Of a stretch of DNA of 64,000 nucleotides, positions 1 to 8,225 are shown piece after piece. Positions within the stretch are counted from its first letter, which is position 1; every line of letters begins with the position of its first letter. A program made the translations under genes and the position numbers. The notes below the pieces were generated by a model. That model was not told the DNA's origin and made no database searches. It was given only the letters and a program-made list of their open reading frames with translations. This DNA comes from G020348385 sp964580235 (GTDB taxonomy: Bacteria > Acidobacteriota > Aminicenantia > Aminicenantales > Aminicenantaceae). The stretch lies in assembly GCA_964580235.1 (NCBI GenBank), contig CAZOJY010000003.1, positions 8,221 through 72,220 of the forward strand, read 5' to 3'.

Positions 1-2
1 AC

Positions 3-1733
3 AGAAAATGGCTGGGTGACGGCGCTAAAAAATCCTGTATTTCTTCGTTCTGTCCCTCTGTCGTTCTCTATATCGAAAAATTTTCGCCTCAGTTGATCGA
101 TCGACTCGTTCCTGTCGTATCCCCGATGGTTGCAACCGGAATGGCTGTTAAAAAACTCAGGGGAAAGGAAACCAAAGTGGTTTTTATCGGGTCCTGTATT
201 TCCAGGATTCACGAACGCAACATCTCCTTCCTGGAAGGGAATGTGGATTGTGTACTGACCTATCACGATATCAAAGGCATTCTTGATAAAAAAGGGATAG
301 ATCGCGAAAAGCAAGAGGAATCCGAGTTTGATGGACCTCAACCCGGTTTGGGAAGAGTGCTCAGCATCTCAGGTGGAATGTCCAAATGCATCGGATTTAA
401 GCAGGACCTGATCAATCTGGATTATGTTGTGGCCGCAGGTCCAAGGAGAGCTATACGGGCTGTTCAACAGCTTCAAAGCGGAGCTTTGCGATCCAAATTT
501 CTCGATGTGCTGTTCTGTCAGGGATGCATCGATGGGCCTATCGTGGACAAAAAAATCTCTGGGCCCAGTCGGAAGCAGATGGTTGTGAATTTTTTTCTAT
601 CCCAGAACGAACACATCTGGGACAAAGATAAAAACATTCCTGCCCAGCTGAAACCCATGGAGCTTGGACGAGGTTTCTCTGTTAAAGATGTTTCCTTGGC
701 TGAGCCGAAGGAAGAAGAAATTCAGGCCGTTTTAAACGAGTTGGGTAAAGCGTACCCGAACCGGAATTTGGATTGTGGAGGATGTGGTTTTAGCACTTGC
801 CGGGAAAAGGCCATCGCTGTCGTGCAGGGTTTGGCCGAAAAAGAAATGTGCATGCACTATCTTCTCGCCCGATCACGACGTTTGTATTCCCGTTTGAAAA
901 AATCCCATCAAGAACTCAAAATTTCCCTCGAAGAGTTGGAACAGGCCCAGAGGCAGCTTATCCAATCGGAAAAGCTGGCTTCTCTCGGTCAGCTGGCAGC
1001 CGGTGTAGCCCACGAATTAAACAACCCCCTGGGAACTATTACCCTTTTCAGTAATATGCTAAAAAAAGATCTAGCCCAAAACGAGAAGTGGGAAAAAGAC
1101 ATCAACCTGATCATTCAGGAAACAGAAAGAGCGGCTAAAATTGTAAAAGATTTGTTGAGTTTTTCACGGGAAACCAAACTGAAACCCGGACTTGTGAACA
1201 TCAACAGCCTAATCGAAGAGGCCGTTTCACTTCTTGCAAAGCGGTCTATTTTCCGGAATGTTCAGGTGAAACAAATGCTCGGATCCTCTATTCCGTCCAC
1301 GTTTGCCGATCCTGATTTGCTCAAGCAGGTTTTTTTCAATATCATCTTGAACGGGGCGCAGGCTATGGAAGGAAGCGGTGTCATGACAGTTAGAAGTCAG
1401 CCCAAAAACGGGGGAAGAAACATCGAAATCCAGATCGAAGATACAGGAAAAGGAATTACAGAAGAACACCTCCCCCGTCTTTTTGATCCCTTTTTTACGA
1501 CAAAAGAAAAAGGAACAGGGCTTGGTTTAGCTTTAGTTTATGGGATTGTATCCAAACATAAGGGGACGATCGATGTGGAGAGTCAATTGGGAAAAGGAAC
1601 GACTTTTTTAATAAATTTACCGATTTTAGATCAGAAGGAGTGGATGAGGGGAGAAAAAAAACTCGTTGAGATGAAAAAAGTGACAGAAGGAGGGGAAGGT
1701 GATTCAGAAGAAGACAATCTTATTGGTGGATGA
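3..1733 (+). CDS. Sensory [FeFe]-hydrogenase-like histidine kinase (5' partial)
   Basis: The reading frame is open to the left edge, so the gene starts outside the window. The visible order is an H-cluster domain, a 4Fe-4S domain and a histidine kinase. The three H-cluster loops are recognisable: SSFCPS (bases 42-59), FIGSCISRIHE (about 184-216) and FCQGCIDGP (about 511-540). The canonical loop 1 is TSCCP. Here the first Cys, the proton-shuttle Cys of catalytic enzymes, is Phe, which suits a low-turnover sensor. A C-x2-C-x4-C cluster motif (DCGGCGFSTC, near 770-800) follows, then a HisKA domain with H-box VAHELNNP (near 1009) and an HATPase domain ending LGLALVYGIVSKH. Group C/D sensory hydrogenases fused to output domains usually sit beside HydABC or Nfn enzymes. 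Inferred role: H2 or redox sensing that drives the two regulators downstream. An internal TTG at 93 is not the true start, because hydrogenase sequence continues upstream of it. Confidence 0.88.
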   Translation, partial: RKWLGDGAKKSCISSFCPSVVLYIEKFSPQLIDRLVPVVSPMVATGMAVKKLRGKETKVVFIGSCISRIHERNISFLEGNVDCVLTYHDIKGILDKKGIDREKQEESEFDGPQPGLGRVLSISGGMSKCIGFKQDLINLDYVVAAGPRRAIRAVQQLQSGALRSKFLDVLFCQGCIDGPIVDKKISGPSRKQMVVNFFLSQNEHIWDKDKNIPAQLKPMELGRGFSVKDVSLAEPKEEEIQAVLNELGKAYPNRNLDCGGCGFSTCREKAIAVVQGLAEKEMCMHYLLARSRRLYSRLKKSHQELKISLEELEQAQRQLIQSEKLASLGQLAAGVAHELNNPLGTITLFSNMLKKDLAQNEKWEKDINLIIQETERAAKIVKDLLSFSRETKLKPGLVNINSLIEEAVSLLAKRSIFRNVQVKQMLGSSIPSTFADPDLLKQVFFNIILNGAQAMEGSGVMTVRSQPKNGGRNIEIQIEDTGKGITEEHLPRLFDPFFTTKEKGTGLGLALVYGIVSKHKGTIDVESQLGKGTTFLINLPILDQKEWMRGEKKLVEMKKVTEGGEGDSEEDNLIGG

Positions 1734-2100
1734 TGATCCGGATTTTCTTGAGATGCACAAGGTTGTGCTGATTAATCACGGCTATGAGGTAACGACAGCC
1801 GCCAGCGCTCAAGAAGGATTGGAGAAAGTGAGAACAGAAATGCCCGACTTGATTGTTCTAGATCTGATGATGGAAAAGTACGATGCTGGGTTTTCCTTTA
1901 GCAAGCAGATCAAAAACGATCCCTTGTTCAAGAAAATCCCGATTTTGATGGTGACAGCCGTTGCCGATGCCACGGGGTACAAGTTTTCTTTGGAAAAGGA
2001 CGGGTACTGGATGAAAACGGATGAGTTTCTCGAGAAACCCATCGAGCCGTCGGTTCTCATCAGCAAAATCGAAAAATTACTTGGGAAAAAAGAGGATTAA
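1699..2100 (+). CDS. Single-domain response regulator (CheY-like)
   Basis: A receiver domain fills the whole 133-residue protein. The acidic pocket is DDD near residues 11-13, the phospho-acceptor Asp is in VLDLMM near residue 55, and the Lys is in EKPIEP near the C-terminus. There is no output domain. The start is a GTG at 1699 with a strong AGAAGGAGG ribosome-binding site just upstream, and it overlaps the sensor-kinase gene by 35 bases, so the two are translationally linked. Receivers with a DLMMEKYDAGF-type acceptor loop are common next to sensory hydrogenases. It probably takes phosphate from the upstream kinase. The output is not visible; the receiver-PAS-kinase protein encoded next is a possible partner. 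Confidence 0.9.
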   Translation: MIQKKTILLVDDDPDFLEMHKVVLINHGYEVTTAASAQEGLEKVRTEMPDLIVLDLMMEKYDAGFSFSKQIKNDPLFKKIPILMVTAVADATGYKFSLEKDGYWMKTDEFLEKPIEPSVLISKIEKLLGKKED

Positions 2101-2101
2101 A

Positions 2102-3604
2102 TTGAACAATAAAGCGCGCATCCTGGTTGTTGATGATGAAATGGGAATCCGGGAGGGCTGCAAACGGGCCCTATCTGAGGAGGGTTATGCGGTTGATGAT
2201 GCAGAGGATGGCCAGGCCGGGCTCCAGAAAGTGCAGGAGAATGGCTACGATCTTATCCTTGTGGATCTGATGATGCCTGGGGTAGGAGGCATGGACCTTA
2301 TAAAAAAAATTCATCATATGAACCCTGAAATCATTATGGTGGTGATCACAGGTTACGCGACGATCGAAACAGCGGTGGAGGCGACAAAACTGGGCGCATA
2401 TGATTATCTCCCAAAACCCTTCTCACCTGAGGCACTGGCTGCGGTCGTCAAGCGTGGGCTGGAAAAGAGATTCCTCAGCCTCGAAGCGAAAAAACTTCAT
2501 GCCGAGAGAGCTCAGAGGTTGTTGGAACTCGTGAATGAAAGGAGCCGGCTGAGGACCATCATCGGGTGCATGGCTGACGGCGTATTGGTGGCCAATCTGG
2601 AAGGGCGGCTGGTCCTCTGGAATGCCTCCAGCATCAAGATGTTAAAGTCCAGAGGTTTTGATGTTGCCGGAGAGCCTCTCGAATATTACATTGAGAATGA
2701 GCCGCTCATTGCCGCGATCAAAGAGGTCCTGGATTCGGAGGATAAGGGCTTTTCAATGGTGAGCCGTGAGATTTCCGCTCAGGATCAAAAGGTTATTTTG
2801 ATGGCCAACATAGCACCTATCAGGGATGAGAACGGCCAAATCCTGGGAGCGGTGACGGTTCTCCGAGACATTACGGCGCTCAAGGAAATTAACAAGATAA
2901 AGTCACAATTTGTCTCGATGGTTGCCCATGAGCTCAGGGCTCCGCTGGCTGCGATCAAAGGGTGGTTGGAGATAATTCTCTCTGGCGAGGCCGGAGGAGA
3001 TGCGGAGCAGAATGAGAAATGGCTCCATCGGGCTATGGATCGTTCTGACTCATTATTGACTCTGGTGAATGATCTTCTTGTGATCAACCGGATGGAATCA
3101 GGCAAAATTGTACAAAAGATGGAACCAGTAAAAATAAATGATATTATCAACAAAATCGTGGATTTTTTGAGACCGGATGCCAAAAAACACAAGGTGTCTA
3201 TCAAGACCGAATTAAAGGAAGAGCTTCCCTCTATTCAGGCTGATGTTGGAGAAATGGAAAAGCTTTTCACCAACTTAATCAGCAATGCGATTAAATATAA
3301 TAAGGAGAATGGATCTGTTACCATACTAGGGAAGGTTAAAGGAAACTTTGTCCAATATGGGGTAAAGGACACAGGAATCGGAATTTCGGCCGAACACCTC
3401 TCCCGCATCTTTGATGATTTCTACCGGGCTAATGATGAGAGGACAAAAAAGATTCCTGGGACAGGTCTCGGTCTCACGATTGCCAAAAAAATCGTTAATT
3501 CCCATTTCGGACGCATCGAGGCGGAAAGCGAACCAGGCAAAGGAAGCCTCTTTTCTGTGTGCCTTCCCCTTAAGCATCGAAGAGACAATGAGGTAAAAAA
3601 ATGA
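2102..3604 (+). CDS. Receiver-PAS-histidine kinase hybrid
   Basis: The order is an N-terminal receiver (ILVVDDEMG; acceptor Asp in LVDLMMPG; Lys in LPKPF), a PAS domain (near residues 160-280, VLRDITALKE at its end), HisKA with H-box VAHELRAPLA and an HATPase_c domain (NLISNAIKYN, DTGIGI, GTGLGLTIAKK). No membrane segment is seen, so it is cytosolic. I place the start at TTG 2102: AGAGG lies six bases upstream and the protein then begins directly with the receiver, giving 500 residues. The longer open frame starting at 2021 lies inside the previous gene. The gene starts 1 base after the previous stop and overlaps nfnAB by ATGA. It is likely part of an H2/redox phosphorelay. Confidence 0.9.
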   Translation: MNNKARILVVDDEMGIREGCKRALSEEGYAVDDAEDGQAGLQKVQENGYDLILVDLMMPGVGGMDLIKKIHHMNPEIIMVVITGYATIETAVEATKLGAYDYLPKPFSPEALAAVVKRGLEKRFLSLEAKKLHAERAQRLLELVNERSRLRTIIGCMADGVLVANLEGRLVLWNASSIKMLKSRGFDVAGEPLEYYIENEPLIAAIKEVLDSEDKGFSMVSREISAQDQKVILMANIAPIRDENGQILGAVTVLRDITALKEINKIKSQFVSMVAHELRAPLAAIKGWLEIILSGEAGGDAEQNEKWLHRAMDRSDSLLTLVNDLLVINRMESGKIVQKMEPVKINDIINKIVDFLRPDAKKHKVSIKTELKEELPSIQADVGEMEKLFTNLISNAIKYNKENGSVTILGKVKGNFVQYGVKDTGIGISAEHLSRIFDDFYRANDERTKKIPGTGLGLTIAKKIVNSHFGRIEAESEPGKGSLFSVCLPLKHRRDNEVKK

Positions 3605-5904
3605 CTTCCAGCGCAAAACACAAGCTTAACGCAATTGTTCATAAGGAAAGCATAGCCCCCTCCATCACGCTATTTAAAATTTACACCCCTGTCGTGGCCA
3701 ATGCCGTGAAAGCCGGACAGTTTGTCGTTGTGAGAACCGATGATTATGCAGAGAGAGTTCCTCTGACTGTAGCTGATAAAGACCTGAAAGAAGAAACCAT
3801 CACCCTGATTGTACAGATTGTGGGGACAGCCACACGAAAAATGGATTCCCTGAAACAGGGGGATTCTTTTCTTGACGTTGTTGGCCCTTTGGGAAAGGCG
3901 ACAGAGATCACAAAAGGGGGAACTGTGGCGTGTATCGGAGGAGGTGTTGGAGTTGCTCCTGTCTATCCGATCACCCGAGCGTTTAAAGAGGCCGGAAATC
4001 GTATTATCTCTATCGTCGGTGCGCGAACGAAGGAAATGCTTATCCTGGAAGAGGAGATGCGGGCTTTAAGCGATGAGCTTTATATCGCCACAGATGATGG
4101 ATCGGAGGGGCATCATGGCTTCGTGACAGATGTTCTCAAGAAAATTCTAGCAGACGGGACTGAGATTAATGAGGTCGTGGCCATAGGCCCAGGAATCATG
4201 ATGAAAGCCGTTGCCGATATTACCAGAGAGCCAGGTATCAAAACCATCGTGAGCCTCAACTCTCTGATGGTGGATGGGACCGGGATGTGCGGGGGATGCC
4301 GGATCTCTGTCGGAGGAGAAAGAAAATTTGTTTGTGTGGATGGGCCTGAATTCGACGGTCATCAGGTCGATTTTAACGAACTCATGCAGCGCTCGGAGAT
4401 GTATGTCCGGGAAGAACATCGGGCCATGTGGGATTATGAGTGCCGTTTACAGCAAGCTGCGGATAAGTTAAAAAGGGCAAATAAACGGGAGCCCATGCCC
4501 AAGCAGGATCCAAAAATGAGGATAAAGAATTTTGACGAGGTGGCTTTGGGGTATTCCCGGGAGCAGGCCATGCGGGAAGCCTCCCGCTGCCTCCAGTGCA
4601 AAAAGCCCTTTTGTGTGGAGGGATGCCCTGTGGACATCGACATCCCCGCCTTCATCGCCAAAATAAAAGAAGGGGATTTTATGGGAGCCATTCATAAAAT
4701 CAAAGAAAAAAATAGCCTGCCTGCTGTCTGCGGCCGGGTATGCCCTCAGGAGGAACAGTGCGAAATAAAGTGCATCCTCGGGAAGAAAAAAGATCCTGTT
4801 GCCATAGGCCGATTGGAGCGGTTTGTTGCGGACTATGAGTTTGACCTGGGTGAAGTGCGAGTCCCGAAGCTGCCGAAATCGACCGGGAAAAAAGTTGCTG
4901 TGATCGGAGCTGGCCCCGCAGGACTGTCCGCTGCGGGAGAGCTGTGCAAAATCGGCCACAAAGTTACAGTTTTTGAAGCTCTTCATGCCCCGGGAGGGGT
5001 GCTTGTCTATGGGATCCCGGAGTTTCGTCTCCCAAAGAGGATTGTTCAGAGGGAGAGCGATTATATCGGCAAGTTGGGCGCGGACATCAAGGTCAGCTAT
5101 ATCGTAGGCAAGGCCAAAACCGTGGATCGGCTTCTTCAGAATGGATACGATGCCGTGTTTATCGGAACAGGGGCGGGATTGCCTCATTTTCTGAACATTC
5201 CTGGAGAGAATTTGAACGGCGTTTATTCGGCAAACGAGTTTCTGACCCGGGTGAATCTGATGAAGGCGTATCTCTTTCCGGAATACAATACTCCCATTCG
5301 GCTGGGAAAAAAAATTGCTGTTATCGGCGGGGGAAACGTAGCTATGGATTCAGCGCGGACTTCGCTTCGCCTGGGCGCTGAGAAAGTCTACTTGGTTTAC
5401 CGGAGATCCCGCGAGGAAATGCCGGCGCGGGATGAGGAAATCGAGAATGCTTTTGAAGAAGGGATTGAGCCCCGTCTGTTGACAAATCCAATCCGGATTC
5501 TCGGAAATGAAAAAGGGTGGGTGAAGGGATTGGAATGTGTTCAGATGGAATTGACAGAGCCGGATGATTCCGGCCGGAGGCGTCCCGTTGCGATCGAGGG
5601 CACGGAATTTGTCATCGATGCGGATATGGTGGTCGTGGCCATCGGTCAGGGTCCAAATCCGTTGTTGACCTCGACAACACCCGACTTGAAACTGACCAGG
5701 TGGGGCAACATCGTTGCCGATGAAGACACAGGGAGAACATCTAAAAAAGGTGTGTTTGCCGGCGGTGATATCGTCACAGGGGCGGCTACGGTGATCCTCG
5801 CAATGGGGGCGGGCAAGAAGGCGGCCCGATCCATCGATCAGTACCTGAAAGACGGCAAGTGGGGGGGGTGCTTAGATCCTCAATGTCGCTCAAGACATGC
5901 CTGA
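3601..5904 (+). CDS. nfnAB: Fused NfnAB, ferredoxin-dependent NADH:NADP+ transhydrogenase
   Basis: Nfn couples NADH and reduced ferredoxin to NADPH by flavin-based electron bifurcation in the cytosol. Residues 1-280 are the NfnA (ferredoxin-NADP reductase-like) part: flavin motif RVPLTVAD, nucleotide motif GGGVGVAPVYP, and a [2Fe-2S] set C-x2-C-x11-C (GMCGGCR, near 229-245). Residues 300-767 are the NfnB/GltD-like part: N-terminal [4Fe-4S] cysteines in RCLQCKKPFCVEGCP (near 330) and GRVCPQEEQC, FAD motif VIGAGPAGLSAAG (near 434), NADPH motif VIGGGNVAMDSAR (near 574) with YRRSREEMPAR. The subunits are separate in Clostridium kluyveri and joined head to tail here. All expected motifs are present. 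The start ATG overlaps the preceding stop (ATGA). Sulfide dehydrogenase (SudAB) is the alternative reading of this family. Confidence 0.93.
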   Translation: MTSSAKHKLNAIVHKESIAPSITLFKIYTPVVANAVKAGQFVVVRTDDYAERVPLTVADKDLKEETITLIVQIVGTATRKMDSLKQGDSFLDVVGPLGKATEITKGGTVACIGGGVGVAPVYPITRAFKEAGNRIISIVGARTKEMLILEEEMRALSDELYIATDDGSEGHHGFVTDVLKKILADGTEINEVVAIGPGIMMKAVADITREPGIKTIVSLNSLMVDGTGMCGGCRISVGGERKFVCVDGPEFDGHQVDFNELMQRSEMYVREEHRAMWDYECRLQQAADKLKRANKREPMPKQDPKMRIKNFDEVALGYSREQAMREASRCLQCKKPFCVEGCPVDIDIPAFIAKIKEGDFMGAIHKIKEKNSLPAVCGRVCPQEEQCEIKCILGKKKDPVAIGRLERFVADYEFDLGEVRVPKLPKSTGKKVAVIGAGPAGLSAAGELCKIGHKVTVFEALHAPGGVLVYGIPEFRLPKRIVQRESDYIGKLGADIKVSYIVGKAKTVDRLLQNGYDAVFIGTGAGLPHFLNIPGENLNGVYSANEFLTRVNLMKAYLFPEYNTPIRLGKKIAVIGGGNVAMDSARTSLRLGAEKVYLVYRRSREEMPARDEEIENAFEEGIEPRLLTNPIRILGNEKGWVKGLECVQMELTEPDDSGRRRPVAIEGTEFVIDADMVVVAIGQGPNPLLTSTTPDLKLTRWGNIVADEDTGRTSKKGVFAGGDIVTGAATVILAMGAGKKAARSIDQYLKDGKWGGCLDPQCRSRHA

Positions 5905-5918
5905 TGGAAAGAGGGGGA

Positions 5919-6506
5919 TTATTTGAGGCGGATGATGTCCAAAATCTTTATTTGCGGATTGAGCATCTGGCCATCTGCAGACTGCTGATGAATTTTTTTG
6001 ACAACTTTCATTCCAGATACCACCTTGCCGAAAGCGGCAAAGCCCTGTCCGTCCGAGTTGCGTTGGCCTCCAAAATCCAGCCCGGGCTGGTCTCCGACAC
6101 AGATGAAAAACTCCGAAGAGGCTGTGCCGGGTTTTGATCTGGCCATGGAGATCACGCCGTCCTTGTGAAGGATTCCGGTTCGATCTGTTGTTTCGTGTTC
6201 GATGGGAGGAAGCCTGTTTCCCTGCGTCTCCGGAGTCAGCCCTCCCTGGATGACTTCGATCTTGATTTTTTGATTGGGCTGGTTGTCCGTTGTGACAACG
6301 CGGTAAAAACATCCGTTCTTGTATCGGCCTTCATCCACGTACTTCAGGAAATTGGCGGCTGTGATGGGAACGTCCTGTTCGTAGATTTCAACTGTGATAT
6401 TCCCCAGTTCTGTTTTGATTAAAACACGAGGATTTTCCGCTCCTCCCGCCCATAACAGAAAACAACTTATCGCAATTAAACTGAACAGCATCCAAAATAG
6501 TCTCAT
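5919..6506 (-). CDS. Exported cyclophilin-type peptidyl-prolyl isomerase
   Basis: A signal peptide (residues 1-22, hydrophobic core after MRLFWML) precedes a cyclophilin fold of about 170 residues. The cyclophilin signatures are an FYRVV-type strand, GVISMARS near residue 118, SSEFFICVGD (the SQFFI equivalent) and FGKVVSGMKVV. It would catalyse prolyl cis-trans isomerisation during protein folding in the periplasm. The start has a clear AAGGAG site. It converges on nfnAB with a 14-base gap and no visible terminator. The VKOR-DsbA folding gene lies across the intergenic region in the other direction, so the two form a divergent pair of folding genes. Confidence 0.92.
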   Translation of the reverse strand: MRLFWMLFSLIAISCFLLWAGGAENPRVLIKTELGNITVEIYEQDVPITAANFLKYVDEGRYKNGCFYRVVTTDNQPNQKIKIEVIQGGLTPETQGNRLPPIEHETTDRTGILHKDGVISMARSKPGTASSEFFICVGDQPGLDFGGQRNSDGQGFAAFGKVVSGMKVVKKIHQQSADGQMLNPQIKILDIIRLK

Positions 6507-6887
6507 TTTTTCTCCTTGTGATTCCTCTTTATTCCATTTACATTATCAAAAAACTGGGCCAAAACTCAATGAATCTGAATGATTCATAAAAAATGCTGAT
6601 ACCAACATATTTTTCAAAAAAATAAATCTATATATCTATTTTATATACACATCAGCATTTTTTACCCTTCGGGCGAGTCAATCTCACCATATCGCCTTCA
6701 TTGCAGCCTGTTCACGGTAGTACACTACAGCTTCACAGGCCACTTCTTTGCCGCTGCAGCAATCTCAACTCGTGAATAATCCAGGTGAAATGACTTCTAA
6801 AAATATTTCCCCATACCCTTGATTCAGAAGGGAAAAATCGATACTCTTAATTGACATAGTTGATTGAACTGGCCAGAGGAGCATCTG
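6507..6887. other. Intergenic region between divergent folding genes
   Basis: This holds the upstream regions of the cyclophilin gene (-) and the VKOR-DsbA gene (+). It is AT-rich on the left. The one clear structure is a 14-base inverted repeat described separately. Short open stretches on the minus strand between about 6650 and 6790 are interrupted by stops, and I could not tie them to a family. Confidence 0.5.
6587..6664. repeat. 14-bp inverted repeat with 50-base AT-rich centre
   Basis: The left arm TAAAAAATGCTGAT (6587-6600) is the exact reverse complement of the right arm ATCAGCATTTTTTA (6651-6664). The right arm ends in a T run on the + strand and the left arm gives a T run on the - strand. 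The arms are far apart for a simple intrinsic terminator. It could be a cruciform, an operator pair, or the ends of a short palindromic element. Confidence 0.5.
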
Positions 6888-8147
6888 ATGGCAAAAACAT
6901 TGACTCTGGATGGTGTGCGATGGCCCCGAATTCTGAGCTTTTTCTCCGGGATCGGGATGGTGGCTGCCGCAGTCCTGACAATGAGACATTTTTTTCTCGC
7001 CAACTATCCCAAAACCATATTCGAAGGATCATTCTGCGACATCAGCGCCTTTTTTAACTGTGACAGTTCTGCTTTTTCTGCTATTTCCCAGGTTATGGGA
7101 ATTCCTCTAGGCTATTTTGGAATAATTGTCGGAGCACTTGTGGCTCTTGGCGCTGTTTTTCCTTCGGAAAGCTTTGAACGCACCAATTCCTTTATTGCCT
7201 TGCTCAATATCCTGGGCGTTATCGTGCTCCTTGTCTACTCTGTGTTCTTCATGGGTAGCCTGTGTCTCCTCTGCACGGGCTTCTACATTTTTTCTCTGCT
7301 GAGTTTTTATCTTTTTTGGAGATATGGAATCGGCCGGAAACGAAGAGGTTCTTTATTGTCTTTTTTTCGGCCCTCTCCTAAGATGCTTGTGACTTTTGCG
7401 TGTTTCACGGTCCTCGGGGCTTACGGGATGGTGCTGTATCATCAAGCAATAAAGGATGCCCAGGCGGCGGTGACCTTACGAATTATCAAACAGTTCCGCG
7501 AGCTCCCTGTTGTCGGCAATCCCAGCATCATTTCCCCCTATTGGACAGTCCAGTCGAGTGAATATTTTGAGGATGTCCCCATCCAGGTTATCGAGTTTGC
7601 AGATTTTCTCTGTCCGGACTGTTTATTTCTCAGTCAAGAATTCGACAAATTAAAAGAGGAATTCGCCGGGAAGATCAATATCGCTTATCAGTTCTTTCCG
7701 CTTGAGGGACTTTGTAACTCGGTCGTCCGCGAAAAGGATATTCATCACGGGGCCTGTGAGCTGGCTTATATTGCGGCATACGACCCGGCCCAATTCGCCG
7801 CAATCCATGATGAAATTTTCGCCAACTTTAACGAGGCCAGAAATCCGGAATGGCGCCGGGAATTGGCGGCCAAATACAACGTGGAAGAGGCCTTTAGCGA
7901 CCCCGTTACCCAGGAGATTGTACGTTCCATTGTCAATACTGGAATGGAGTATGAAAAAACCTCTGACCAATATGCCTACGGCATCCGCTCCACGCCGACC
8001 ATGATAATCAACGGCCGGATGATTATCGGAACCCTGCCCTATGAACAAATGCGGGCGATATTCCAGGACCTTGTTGACGAATTCGAGGGACGATCAAGAT
8101 TTCTAGAGCAGTGGGTTCCGCCCAAAGGCCGAAAAGTCAAACAATAA
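6888..8147 (+). CDS. VKOR-DsbA fusion, membrane disulfide-forming protein
   Basis: The N-terminal half is a vitamin K epoxide reductase domain with about five membrane segments. The loop cysteines are in GSFCDISAFFNCDSS (near residues 50-58) and the quinone-site pair is CLLC (near 125-128). The C-terminal half is a periplasmic DsbA-like thioredoxin with active-site CPDC (near 242-245) and a cis-Pro loop RSTPTM. VKOR reoxidises the DsbA partner and passes electrons to quinone, replacing DsbB. Here both steps sit in one chain, giving oxidative folding in the periplasm. I chose ATG 6888, which has AGAGGA at a good distance. A TTG at 6864 would add eight residues. Confidence 0.93.
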   Translation: MAKTLTLDGVRWPRILSFFSGIGMVAAAVLTMRHFFLANYPKTIFEGSFCDISAFFNCDSSAFSAISQVMGIPLGYFGIIVGALVALGAVFPSESFERTNSFIALLNILGVIVLLVYSVFFMGSLCLLCTGFYIFSLLSFYLFWRYGIGRKRRGSLLSFFRPSPKMLVTFACFTVLGAYGMVLYHQAIKDAQAAVTLRIIKQFRELPVVGNPSIISPYWTVQSSEYFEDVPIQVIEFADFLCPDCLFLSQEFDKLKEEFAGKINIAYQFFPLEGLCNSVVREKDIHHGACELAYIAAYDPAQFAAIHDEIFANFNEARNPEWRRELAAKYNVEEAFSDPVTQEIVRSIVNTGMEYEKTSDQYAYGIRSTPTMIINGRMIIGTLPYEQMRAIFQDLVDEFEGRSRFLEQWVPPKGRKVKQ

Positions 8148-8225
8148 TTTTGTTTGTGTTATCTTGAATGATTTTTGCGAATGGGTGCTGGATAGGGTAC
8201 TACCTTATGGAGCTTCCCATATATT

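Noticed and set aside
2021..2101. Upstream extension of the receiver-PAS-kinase protein
   Set aside because: It overlaps the end of the previous response regulator in another frame; a TTG with a good ribosome-binding site lies at 2102.
4468..5187. Minus-strand open frame of 239 codons opposite nfnAB
   Set aside because: It lies wholly within a well-supported gene, has no family motif and is a shadow of biased codon use.
6650..6790. Degenerate protein remnant on the minus strand near the long inverted repeat
   Set aside because: Short runs of coding-like sequence are broken by several stops and match no family I could name.
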